A stretch of DNA of 10,517 nucleotides. Origin: an uncultured Eubacteriales bacterium. GTDB taxonomy: Bacteria > Bacillota > Clostridia > Christensenellales > Christensenellaceae. The stretch's first letter is position 1. The number at the start of each line of letters is the position of its first letter. A program made the translations under genes and the position numbers. The notes below the pieces were generated by a model. It was given only the letters and a program-made list of their open reading frames with translations. It was not told the origin of the DNA and did not search any database. The DNA lies in NCBI GenBank assembly GCA_902782475.1, contig CACZNR010000115.1, forward strand, positions 1 to 10,517, given 5' to 3'. Shown piece after piece: positions 1-6,425 of the stretch.

Positions 1-809
1 ACTGTCCTGGAGACCAGTTCATTTCTTACATACCGGCTGTTCACAAGAAGAGTCTGGTGCTTTGTGGTCCTGAACGGAAAAGATGGTGCACCAATAAACC
101 CCTTTAAATAAATACTATTAAATCTGTAATCTACAGGTATGAGCTGATTTTTGATGTTTGCTCCATATACACTGTATATCGCATCACGTAATTCACCATT
201 TCCAGGGCTATGGTAAATAGTCTTTTCGGGCGTTGATAATCTGAAAGATATGTCAGGATGTGACAATATCAGACGGCTTACCATATCTACGATATATCCA
301 AGCTCCGTAGAGGTCTTCTTTAAGAATTTAAGTCTTGCAGGAGTATTGTAAAACAGATTATTCACAGTGATGCTTGTACCATCAGGAATACCTATCTCCT
401 TAAGGGTTATATTGCTTCCGCCTCTGCAAACAAGTTCAGTTCCAAGATCCTCATCCTTAAGCTTTGATTTTATAGTCAGGATCGAAACAGCTGCAATACT
501 TGGAAGAGCCTCTCCTCGAAATCCCATAGTAACTATGTTATTAAGATCATTGATGGAAATTATCTTACTGGTAGCATGCTTAAGGATGGATGTCTTTACA
601 TCCTCCTTTCCCATGCCTTCACCATTATCTGTAACACGAATGGTTTTTATGCCACCTTCTTCTATGTAGATGGATATGGCATTTGCTTTGGCATCTATTG
701 AGTTTTCCACCAGCTCCTTGACTACAGAAGAAGGTCTTTCAATGACTTCTCCTGCAGCGATCCTTGAGGAGACTTTTTCATCAAGTATATTTATCTTATT
801 CATAATCAT
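1..809 (-). CDS. mutL: DNA mismatch repair protein MutL (N-terminal part; C-terminus beyond window)
   Basis: MutL couples mismatch recognition by MutS to downstream repair; in Gram-positive bacteria the C-terminal domain usually carries a nicking endonuclease, but that part lies outside this window. About 269 residues are visible, covering the GHKL ATPase domain. Counting from the ATG at 809, I see IAAGEVIERP (17-26), KELVENSIDA with the presumed catalytic Glu32 and Mg-binding Asn36, the ATP-binding TDNGEGM (60-66, Asp61), HATSKI (78-83) and GFRGEAL (96-102), then NLFYNTPARLKFLK and an LLVNSRYV stretch typical of the transducer region. Two in-frame ATGs are possible, at 809 and 803. I prefer 809: it overlaps the mutS stop as ATGA and sits 9 nt after an AAGGA box, whereas 803 would be 15 nt away. 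The position after mutS and the overlap indicate translational coupling. The identification is secure; only the exact start is open. Confidence 0.96.
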   Translation of the reverse strand, partial: MIMNKINILDEKVSSRIAAGEVIERPSSVVKELVENSIDAKANAISIYIEEGGIKTIRVTDNGEGMGKEDVKTSILKHATSKIISINDLNNIVTMGFRGEALPSIAAVSILTIKSKLKDEDLGTELVCRGGSNITLKEIGIPDGTSITVNNLFYNTPARLKFLKKTSTELGYIVDMVSRLILSHPDISFRLSTPEKTIYHSPGNGELRDAIYSVYGANIKNQLIPVDYRFNSIYLKGFIGAPSFPFRTTKHQTLLVNSRYVRNELVSRT

Positions 810-3379
810 TTCAGTTTTTCCTTAAGATCATTCAATATGGAAAGTGCTTCAAATGGTGTAAGTGAATTGATGTCTATCCCCTTAAGAGAACGTATCACTT
901 CCCTTTCATTTTCATTATCGTTATTATCTTCAGGTATATTCTCAGTATCGATCTCAGTGATATCTGTCCTGTTTTGTCTTTCCAGCTGTTTAAGAAGCAT
1001 ATTGGCTTTATTTAACAGCCCTTTAGGAAGTCCGGCAAGTTTGGCGACTTCTATACCGAAACTCTTATCAGTACCACCCTTTACTATCTTATGGAGGAAT
1101 ATGATCTCCTTATTGATCTCTTTGACACCTACAGAATAATTGCGAAGACCAGGTATCATTCCTTCTAAGGAAATAAGTTCATGATAATGAGTAGCAAAAA
1201 GTGTCTTGGAACCAATACCATGTTCACCCTGAAGATACTCTATCGTTGCCCATGCGATACTCAAACCATCAAGGGTGGATGTACCTCTGCCGATCTCATC
1301 AAGAATGATAAGGCTGTCCTTTGTAGCATTGTTCAGTATGCTTGCAAGTTCATTCATCTCCATCATGAATGTGCTCTGACCGGAGGAAAGATCATCTGAT
1401 GCCCCTACCCTTGTAAATATCCTGTCAACGATGGATATATTGGCTGACTGTGCAGGAACAAAACAACCTATCTGTGCCATCAGCACTATGAGACCCGTCT
1501 GTCTCATGAATGTGCTCTTTCCTGCCATATTAGGGCCTGTGATCAGTAAAAGCCTGTCATCTTTTGTATCCATGTATGTATCATTAGGAATAAAATCGAT
1601 CTTTGAGAATGATTCGACTACTGGATGACGACCGCCTTTGATATCTATGGTACCATTCGTGTTTATCTTTGGTTTCACATAGTTGTTGTCATAGGATACC
1701 TGAGCAAAAGACTGTATGGTATCGACCGTAGCTATGATGTCAGCATTATTCTGAAGAATATCAATATACTGTGAAAGTTCTTCTCTGATGCTGGAAAACA
1801 GCTGATACTCAAGTCTGTTACACTGTTCACTGGCATTCAGTATGTCATCTTCAAGCTTCTTCAGTTCTTCCGTGATGTATCTTTCACCACCTGTAAGGGT
1901 CTGCTTTCTTATATATCTGGACGGCACCTGACCAAGGAACGAATTAGTCACTTCTATATAATAGCCAAACACCTTATTGAACCCTACACGCAGAGTCTTG
2001 ATCCCGGTCTCTTCTCTTTCTCTCTGTTCAAGATCTCTGAGCCATTTGTTTGCATTGTTCTTCAGCTCTCTGAGTCTGTCAACTTCACTGTTGTATCCGG
2101 CTTTGATGATATCGCCTTCCTTGATACCGACAGGAGGATCGTCAGTTATACTTTTATCCATGAGATCCTTAATGTCATTCAAAGGGTCAAGGCTCTCGCC
2201 AAGCTCCTGCAGGTAAGGATCCTTTACGTCCTTTAGGAGTTCCTTTATGTATGGTATGGGAGCGATGGAGTTCCTTATCATCACAACGTCCCTTGCATCC
2301 AGCGAACCATAACTGATCCTTGAAAGCAGACGTTCTATATCATAGATCTCGTTTAATGCTGTTCTGAGCTCGCTTCTGAGATAGATATTTTCGACTATTG
2401 CTGATACGGCATTTAATCTCTGATTTATAAGGACCTTGCTGAGCAGTGGTTTTTCAATGTAGTTCCTTATCTTTCTTGCTCCCATTGCGGTCCTGGTCTT
2501 ATCCAGAAGACCAAGCAGTGAGCTTTTCTTTGACTTGTCCCTGATATTCTCAAGAAGCTCAAGATTTCTTACAGTAAAAGCATCGAGCACCATGAATTCA
2601 TTATTTGCTGATATCTTTACTTTTTTAATGTGATCAAGTGAATTTTTCTGTGTATCCAGAAGATATTGCAGCAGTGCTCCCGCAGAATTGATAATTATCG
2701 AATCGTCATCTATGCCAAAGGAAAGCATGCTTATCACTTTAAAATGGTTAAGCAGGGTTTTAAGAGCATATGATGACTGAAATGCATAGTTATCATACGG
2801 AGAACAATAAAAGCTTAAACTGGAAGATTTAAGATAATTATCAAGTTTACTGTTCTCTGATGAATAAATGATCTCTGTTGGATTGATCCTTATGAGAAGG
2901 TTATTGAGGTTTGCAAGTGTTCCTTCCTCTGCATAGAAGGCACCTGTTGAAACATCACAGTATGATAAACTGATACGTTCATCCCTTTCATATATGGAAA
3001 GAATGAAGTTATTCTTGGTATCATCCAGCATATTCATCTCAGAGATGGTTCCTGGAGTGACTATCCTTACTATACCCCTTTTTACAAGGCCTTTTGCAGT
3101 AGCCGGATCCTCAAGCTGTTCGCATATTGCGACTTTATACCCTTTTTCTATGAGTCTTTTGACGTAGGTATCAGCCGCATGAAAAGGAACACCACACATG
3201 GGAGCCCTTTCTTCTAGACCGCAGTCTTTTCCTGTAAGAGTCAGATCCAGTTCCCTGGAAGCTGTCTTTGCATCTTCAAAAAACAATTCATAAAAATCCC
3301 CGAGTCTGAAGAAAAGAAGATTATCCTTGTTTTCCTCCTTGATCTCGAGGTACTGACGCATCATAGGAGATAATGCCAA
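806..3379 (-). CDS. mutS: DNA mismatch repair protein MutS
   Basis: MutS binds base mismatches and small loops and recruits MutL in an ATP-dependent way. At 857 residues it has normal MutS1 length. The N-terminal mismatch-binding domain has GDFYELF, with the Phe29-x-Glu31 pair that stacks on the mismatch. The clamp and lever regions follow, then the ATPase: Walker A GPNMAGKST at about 615-623, a SSGQSTFMMEM-type signature, and Walker B DEIGRGTS starting at about 694. The tail ends with the usual helical LTPFEALSILNDLKEKL segment. The start is a TTG at 3379, 10 nt after GGAGG; it gives an N-terminus (MALSPMMRQYLEIK) that matches the family, while the next ATG (residue 6) is too far from the ribosome binding site. 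The linker before the final helix (about 806-834) is acidic and lacks a recognisable QLSFF-like beta-clamp motif. It lies 38 nt after the amidohydrolase gene and overlaps mutL by 4 nt. Confidence 0.98.
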   Translation of the reverse strand: MALSPMMRQYLEIKEENKDNLLFFRLGDFYELFFEDAKTASRELDLTLTGKDCGLEERAPMCGVPFHAADTYVKRLIEKGYKVAICEQLEDPATAKGLVKRGIVRIVTPGTISEMNMLDDTKNNFILSIYERDERISLSYCDVSTGAFYAEEGTLANLNNLLIRINPTEIIYSSENSKLDNYLKSSSLSFYCSPYDNYAFQSSYALKTLLNHFKVISMLSFGIDDDSIIINSAGALLQYLLDTQKNSLDHIKKVKISANNEFMVLDAFTVRNLELLENIRDKSKKSSLLGLLDKTRTAMGARKIRNYIEKPLLSKVLINQRLNAVSAIVENIYLRSELRTALNEIYDIERLLSRISYGSLDARDVVMIRNSIAPIPYIKELLKDVKDPYLQELGESLDPLNDIKDLMDKSITDDPPVGIKEGDIIKAGYNSEVDRLRELKNNANKWLRDLEQREREETGIKTLRVGFNKVFGYYIEVTNSFLGQVPSRYIRKQTLTGGERYITEELKKLEDDILNASEQCNRLEYQLFSSIREELSQYIDILQNNADIIATVDTIQSFAQVSYDNNYVKPKINTNGTIDIKGGRHPVVESFSKIDFIPNDTYMDTKDDRLLLITGPNMAGKSTFMRQTGLIVLMAQIGCFVPAQSANISIVDRIFTRVGASDDLSSGQSTFMMEMNELASILNNATKDSLIILDEIGRGTSTLDGLSIAWATIEYLQGEHGIGSKTLFATHYHELISLEGMIPGLRNYSVGVKEINKEIIFLHKIVKGGTDKSFGIEVAKLAGLPKGLLNKANMLLKQLERQNRTDITEIDTENIPEDNNDNENEREVIRSLKGIDINSLTPFEALSILNDLKEKLK
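819..823 (-). promoter_or_regulatory. mutL ribosome binding site inside the mutS 3' end
   Basis: AAGGA read on the minus strand lies within the last codons of mutS, 9 nt before the ATG at 809. This spacing favours the 809 start over the ATG at 803 and fits coupled translation of mutS and mutL. Confidence 0.6.
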
Positions 3380-3389
3380 CGCTTATGAA

Positions 3390-3394
3390 CCTCC
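3390..3394 (-). promoter_or_regulatory. mutS ribosome binding site (fixes a TTG start)
   Basis: GGAGG on the minus strand stands 10 nt before the TTG at 3379. It supports TTG initiation and argues against starting at the downstream ATG codons of residues 6 and 7, which would be about 25 nt away. Confidence 0.7.
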
Positions 3395-3411
3395 AAACAA
3401 AAACTATGTAA

Positions 3412-3420
3412 ATTATATCA
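3412..3420 (-). promoter_or_regulatory. candidate extended -10 promoter for mutS-mutL
   Basis: TGATATAAT on the minus strand fits the extended -10 form TGnTATAAT. It overlaps the TGA stop codon of the amidohydrolase gene and lies 32 nt before the mutS start, leaving room for a short leader with the GGAGG box. No good -35 hexamer is seen at the expected spacing (CTAAAC), which extended -10 promoters can tolerate. It could give mutSL a secondary transcription start independent of the upstream genes. AT-rich matches like this also occur by chance, so confidence is moderate. Confidence 0.4.
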
Positions 3421-4212
3421 CATTACATGGTAGAGTTTAGCGGCATTATTATAAAGGATATCTTCCCTGTCACCGTCTTTGATCTGAACTTTCATAAATC
3501 TTCCAAGTTCCTCTTCAGGGTTCCACATTGGGTAATCTGTACCAAAAAGGACCTTATCCGCACCATGCTTGTAGATCAGTTTGGAAGCTCTCTCAGGACT
3601 TAACTTGAATAAAGAACTGGACGTATCGATGTATATTCCTGTTTTCCCAAGAAGATACTCTTCTGCTGCATCCCATTCACTGTACCCACCGAAATGAGCT
3701 CCTATAAATATCTGATTAGGAAAGAGTTTTGTAAGCTTTAAAAGCTTTTCAGGATTCGTGTATGAATATCTGTAATCTCCCATATGGAAAAGTATTGGAA
3801 GCCTTCCGTCTATCACTTTATACATATACTGTGCTTTATCGGAATCAATAGCAAACTGCTGAAAATCAGCATGGAGCTTTATCCCTGTAAAACCAAGAGA
3901 TATAACTCTTTCGATCTCATCCTCTATACCCTCAAGATCAGGATGAAGGGTCGCAAACCCAAGAAATTCAGGATGTTCAGTTATCTGTGCATGAAGAAAA
4001 TCATTGATGTGTTTTACCTGTCTGGGAAAGGTGGCTACTGACAGTACGCAGAATTTCTCGATCCCTATCTTCCTGTATGAAAGGATATCATCAACAGACC
4101 CTATGCTTTCCATAGGAATGCCATAGAATTCGCCTATGGCATTTACGGCCTTTTCCCTTATCTTTTCAGGAAAGATATGTGCATGTGCATCTATTATCTT
4201 TAGTTTATCCAT
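3418..4212 (-). CDS. amidohydrolase-2 family metal-dependent hydrolase (TIM barrel)
   Basis: This 264-residue protein belongs to the amidohydrolase superfamily, in the amidohydrolase-2 (ACMS decarboxylase / TIM-barrel hydrolase) group, which hydrolyses or decarboxylates small substrates at a metal site. Visible ligands are the N-terminal His10-x-His12 (DAHAHIFP), KLH at 112-114, His143 (LFHMGD), His173 (GAHFGG) and the late barrel Asp226 (FGTDYP). It has no signal peptide or membrane segment, so it should be cytosolic. The start ATG at 4212 follows an AAGGAA box that overlaps the stop codon of the preceding glycosylase gene, with only 12 nt between the genes, so the two are probably one operon. 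The substrate cannot be told from sequence. Its position between a DNA glycosylase and mutS could mean a role in nucleobase or damaged-base metabolism, but that is only inference from neighbours. Confidence 0.85.
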   Translation of the reverse strand: MDKLKIIDAHAHIFPEKIREKAVNAIGEFYGIPMESIGSVDDILSYRKIGIEKFCVLSVATFPRQVKHINDFLHAQITEHPEFLGFATLHPDLEGIEDEIERVISLGFTGIKLHADFQQFAIDSDKAQYMYKVIDGRLPILFHMGDYRYSYTNPEKLLKLTKLFPNQIFIGAHFGGYSEWDAAEEYLLGKTGIYIDTSSSLFKLSPERASKLIYKHGADKVLFGTDYPMWNPEEELGRFMKVQIKDGDREDILYNNAAKLYHVM

Positions 4213-4224
4213 ATTATTTGTTCC

Positions 4225-5079
4225 TTATCTGAACAGTTCCTGATTGTTCCTTGCATAATAGAACAGATATTGCTGAGCTATACCCGCATATTTCCCAAAC
4301 GAGGAAACAACTTCACTGATATCCCTATTATTATCAACACCATACATGACATGTAAAACCTTTTTTATCCATGTATCTATCGGAAATGAATCAAGCTTAT
4401 GAAGGCCGAAGAGCGTGATGCAGTTAGCAACCTTTGGACCAACTCCATACATTGACAGTAGGTCATCATAGGATGAATCGTTATTGGGATTCTTCAACCC
4501 GGACAGAAAATCCTCCGTAAGTGTTTTGCAGGATTCCCTTATATATTCTGCTCTGTATCCGAGCCCGGCCTTTTTAAGATCTTCCAATGTAGCTTTGGAA
4601 AGCTGTTCTCGTGAAGGAAAACCAAAATATGATAAAGTTTCATTTCTAAATTCCGTACCATAAGTCGTGCATAAGGTATCTATTATCTTTCTGATCCTTG
4701 GAATATTATTGTTCTGCGAGATGATAAAGGAAATGATGATCTCAAAAAGATCCTGATTCAAGATCCTTATGCCTTCATTTCCGACATATGCAGTTCTTAA
4801 CTTTTCATCCTTTTCGATGAGTCCATGCATAATGTCATCATATGATATGTCAAGATCAAAATAATGGACCCAGAAATCAAGATCTTTATCTACAATTGGG
4901 TAGATGAGTGATTCGTTTTCATGTTGTTCAAGCAGAACATAACTGTCCTTTGAATAAAGAACATATCTGCTGCTATCCAGGGCATCATATCTGAATATCT
5001 GACCACTCTCAAGGGTCCTTTTAATGTCAAGCTCAAGTCTTGATACACTTAGTACATTATCTTTGTAATTATAAAACAT
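4225..5079 (-). CDS. OGG1-like 8-oxoguanine DNA glycosylase / AP lyase
   Basis: The 284-residue protein has the two-part layout of bacterial OGG1-type enzymes, which excise 8-oxoguanine from DNA and cleave the abasic site. The N-terminal OGG_N domain shows SGQIFRY (25-31), the counterpart of the GQxFRW motif. The HhH-GPD domain has SQNNNIPRI (121-129), matching the SNNNIARI stretch of human OGG1. It then has the hairpin YGVGPKVANC with the presumed Schiff-base Lys216, and FPID with catalytic Asp235. No C-terminal Cys cluster for an iron-sulfur centre is present, which separates it from MutY and endonuclease III. The ATG at 5079 directly follows the T-tract of the rpmA terminator and has no ribosome binding site. 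The frame is open upstream, but I see no better start, and the OGG_N domain needs nearly the whole N-terminus. It is followed by the amidohydrolase, mutS and mutL, which makes a repair cluster. Confidence 0.92.
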   Translation of the reverse strand: MFYNYKDNVLSVSRLELDIKRTLESGQIFRYDALDSSRYVLYSKDSYVLLEQHENESLIYPIVDKDLDFWVHYFDLDISYDDIMHGLIEKDEKLRTAYVGNEGIRILNQDLFEIIISFIISQNNNIPRIRKIIDTLCTTYGTEFRNETLSYFGFPSREQLSKATLEDLKKAGLGYRAEYIRESCKTLTEDFLSGLKNPNNDSSYDDLLSMYGVGPKVANCITLFGLHKLDSFPIDTWIKKVLHVMYGVDNNRDISEVVSSFGKYAGIAQQYLFYYARNNQELFR

Positions 5080-5106
5080 AAAAAAAGCGCCGTTATAAAA
5101 ACGGCG
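5080..5106 (-). terminator. intrinsic terminator of rplU-rpmA
   Basis: On the minus strand CGCCGTT (5106-5100), a 5-nt loop and AACGGCG (5094-5088) form a perfect 7-bp GC-rich stem, followed after one C by seven T residues (5086-5080). It begins 16 nt after the rpmA stop codon. The last T touches the ATG of the glycosylase gene, so genes downstream need read-through or a promoter close to the hairpin. Confidence 0.93.
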
Positions 5107-5107
5107 T

Positions 5108-5137
5108 CTTATAGATCTCTCGTTACTGCTGTTCCAA
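5108..5137 (-). promoter_or_regulatory. weak candidate promoter for the glycosylase operon
   Basis: On the minus strand TTGGAA (5137-5132), an 18-nt spacer and TATAAG (5113-5108) match 4/6 and 5/6 of the sigma-A hexamers. Initiation near 5102 would fall inside the 5' arm of the rpmA terminator, so the hairpin could not form in this transcript, and the leader before the glycosylase ATG would be about 23 nt without a Shine-Dalgarno sequence. This is a plausible solution to the odd arrangement but rests on a modest match. Confidence 0.3.
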
Positions 5138-5380
5138 AATGCTTACCTGCTTTTTGTCTCTGCCTAAACGTTCAAATTTTACTATTCCGTCTGTAAGAGC
5201 AAATAATGTGTCATCGCTTCCCTTACCTACGTTTGTTCCTGGATGAATCTTTGTTCCTCTCTGACGAACTAATATGTTTCCTGACAGTACAAACTGGCCA
5301 TCCTGTCTCTTAACGCCTAATCTCTTAGAAACGCTGTCACGACCGTTCTTTGTACTTCCCATACCTTTCTTATGTGCCAA
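5123..5380 (-). CDS. rpmA: 50S ribosomal protein L27 (no N-terminal extension)
   Basis: L27 is a large-subunit protein whose N-terminal tail reaches the peptidyl transferase centre. The 85-residue product shows the family signature, with [15 protein letters not shown] at the N-terminus, then the [22 protein letters not shown] and [11 protein letters not shown] stretches. The start is a TTG at 5380, placed 6 nt after a GAGGTGA ribosome binding site. In frame, a TGA stop lies only three codons further up (5387-5389), so no longer N-terminus is possible. Most Firmicute L27 proteins begin with an extension of roughly nine residues, ending in Phe-Phe or similar, that is removed by the Prp protease; here the predicted product already begins at the mature Ala-His-Lys-Lys. 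It is co-transcribed with rplU (29-nt gap) and ends at a strong terminator. The usual obg gene does not follow. Confidence 0.98.
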   Translation of the reverse strand: MAHKKGMGSTKNGRDSVSKRLGVKRQDGQFVLSGNILVRQRGTKIHPGTNVGKGSDDTLFALTDGIVKFERLGRDKKQVSILEQQ

Positions 5381-5386
5381 TTGAAT

Positions 5387-5393
5387 TCACCTC
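5387..5393 (-). promoter_or_regulatory. rpmA ribosome binding site (fixes a TTG start)
   Basis: GAGGTGA on the minus strand lies 6 nt before the TTG at 5380. Its final TGA is an in-frame stop, so it both selects the TTG and rules out an N-terminal extension. Confidence 0.8.
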
Positions 5394-5409
5394 GCTTCTA
5401 TATCAACTG

Positions 5410-5715
5410 TTACTTAATCTCTGTGATTTCTACTCTTGTATAAGGCTGCCTGTGTCCGTTCTTCTTGTGATAACCGATCTTGTTCTTATACTTTGAAACG
5501 ATAACTTTCTTTTTCTTGTCCTGAGCTATGACCTTACCTGTTACTGTAACTCCTTCAAGTACTGGAGCACCGATCTGGTAATTGTCTCCGTCAGCGACCA
5601 TCAAAGCTTCAAAGTTAACTTCTGAACCAACTTCAGCATCAAGCTTCTCAACATCAATAAATCTGCCAGGCTCTGCTTTGTACTGCTTTCCACCTGTTTT
5701 GATGATTGCATACAT
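5410..5715 (-). CDS. rplU: 50S ribosomal protein L21
   Basis: L21 is a large-subunit protein that binds 23S rRNA. The 101-residue product has the typical length and motifs: MYAIIKTGGKQYK at the N-terminus, DVEKL, GAPVLEG, and the basic C-terminal part with KYKNKIGYHKKNGHRQPYT. The ATG at 5715 follows an AAGGAGG box at 5727-5733 with 11 nt between. It is first in a two-gene unit with rpmA, transcribed from a near-perfect sigma-A promoter about 80 nt upstream. In most Firmicutes a small cysteine protease gene (prp/ysxB) sits between rplU and rpmA; here only 29 nt separate them. Confidence 0.99.
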   Translation of the reverse strand: MYAIIKTGGKQYKAEPGRFIDVEKLDAEVGSEVNFEALMVADGDNYQIGAPVLEGVTVTGKVIAQDKKKKVIVSKYKNKIGYHKKNGHRQPYTRVEITEIK

Positions 5716-5794
5716 GGATGTGTTCTCCTCCTTATTACAAACTCGCCATAAAGGTGTATCTTAGATAACTTACTACCTTTTCTGCGCGGCCACT
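5716..5794 (-). ncRNA. rplU 5' leader with hairpin, candidate L21 autoregulatory leader
   Basis: The transcript from the promoter at 5800-5828 would have a leader of about 79 nt. Within it AAAGGT (5780-5775) pairs with ACCTTT (5755-5750), and inside that GTTATC (5769-5764) pairs with GATAC (5760-5756) with one bulged U and a UAA loop; five unpaired bases, AGTAA, lie on the 5' side. The AAGGAGG box (5733-5727) follows 16 nt later. L21 leaders that bind the protein and repress the operon are known in Firmicutes. I cannot confirm that this sequence matches the described family, so only the hairpin is direct observation. Confidence 0.35.
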
Positions 5795-5799
5795 ATGAA

Positions 5800-5828
5800 A
5801 TTTTACTGAAATAAGTTCAAGTTGTCAA
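5800..5828 (-). promoter_or_regulatory. sigma-A promoter of rplU-rpmA
   Basis: On the minus strand a perfect -35 TTGACA (5828-5823), a 17-nt spacer and -10 TAAAAT (5805-5800) point at rplU. The transcription start should be near 5794. The match is as strong as expected for a ribosomal protein operon. Confidence 0.9.
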
Positions 5829-5949
5829 TAAAAATATACCTTATTATCCTGTTTTTAAGGGATTTTTACGATATTTTGATCATGATTCCGGTGTGTCTTC
5901 ATAATGATAATTAATTATAAACATATGATGGTCCAATATCACACTGTCC
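5829..5949. other. AT-rich spacer between two divergent promoters
   Basis: The divergent intergenic region spans 301 nt (5716-6016). Its central 121 nt between the two -35 boxes hold no ORF and no convincing RNA structure. The only clear symmetry is a perfect 12-nt palindrome, ATAATTAATTAT, at 5907-5918, which could be a regulator site or simply AT-rich chance. I see no further promoter of good quality here. Confidence 0.5.
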
Positions 5950-5978
5950 TTGACAAAGTTTTTTACTGTTACTATTAT
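5950..5978 (+). promoter_or_regulatory. sigma-A promoter of the 128-residue orphan gene
   Basis: TTGACA (5950-5955), a 17-nt spacer and TATTAT (5973-5978) give 6/6 and 5/6 matches to sigma-A hexamers at optimal spacing. The start site should be near 5985, leaving a leader of about 32 nt that contains the GGAGGG box before the ATG at 6017. Confidence 0.87.
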
Positions 5979-6016
5979 TTAACTAGAAAATAAATTGATT
6001 TGGAGGGTTTTCTCAA

Positions 6017-6403
6017 ATGAAATTAAGAGAGATGTTGACAGAGAACGGTGCTCTTGAAAGCTTTGATAAAATGGGATTTGGTGCTGAGAACGTTATCGGC
6101 AAACTCAATGAAGCTACAGACGAGCAGTATTCAAAATATCAGTGGTTCAATGGTGGATTCATAGTCCATGCAGTTCCTCCTCTTGAAATGCTTAAGGCTG
6201 GTTATCCATGGGAAGAATGGTATAAGGACAGAGAAGGCAACTTCAATCATCACGTACTTTTCCTTGAAAAGACAGAGAAATGTGATGATGTATGGGACGG
6301 AAGAAATCTTCCTGCTGAAGACGGACATCCTGAACCAGTAAAGGGATATTTCTGGTATCTCTACAATGATGAAGACTGCAGCCTTATCTACACAAGAGAC
6401 TGA
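6017..6403 (+). CDS. unrecognised small acidic cytosolic protein
   Basis: I do not recognise a family for this 128-residue protein. It is likely a real gene: it has a near-consensus promoter, a GGAGGG box 9 nt before the ATG, and a terminator 22 nt after the stop codon. It is acidic, about 25 Asp/Glu against 13 Lys/Arg, and rich in aromatics, with Trp at 43, 65, 68, 93 and 113 and a YFWYLY run at 111-116. It has two Cys (89, 121) and a His pair (78-79). There is no signal peptide, membrane segment or repeat. The N-terminal half has a helical look; the C-terminal half (NHHVLFLEK, GYFWYLY, CSLIYTRD) suggests short beta strands, as in a small mixed alpha/beta domain. It is the only plus-strand gene and a single-gene transcription unit, divergent from rplU and convergent with the aldolase operon. 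Function cannot be assigned. Confidence 0.85.
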   Translation: MKLREMLTENGALESFDKMGFGAENVIGKLNEATDEQYSKYQWFNGGFIVHAVPPLEMLKAGYPWEEWYKDREGNFNHHVLFLEKTEKCDDVWDGRNLPAEDGHPEPVKGYFWYLYNDEDCSLIYTRD

Positions 6404-6425
6404 CACTTTTGATCATCATAATAAC

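Noticed and set aside
801..803. ATG at 803 as the mutL start
   Set aside because: It is possible and gives an N-terminus close to other MutL proteins, but the ribosome binding site is 15 nt away, while the ATG at 809 has good spacing and overlaps the mutS stop.
5735..5749. Four-codon leader ORF (Met-Ala-Ser-Leu-stop) before rplU
   Set aside because: It has no convincing ribosome binding site and is too short to separate from chance; the known mode for L21 leaders is protein binding, not attenuation.
5846..5867. Weak hairpin ATCC...GGAT followed by T residues
   Set aside because: Only 4 base pairs around a long loop, and no gene ends nearby on the plus strand, so it is not a credible terminator.
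6131..6406. Antisense ORF of 91 codons across the orphan gene
   Set aside because: It lies opposite the orphan gene, which has a matching promoter, ribosome binding site and terminator. The antisense frame has no such signals and no family resemblance.
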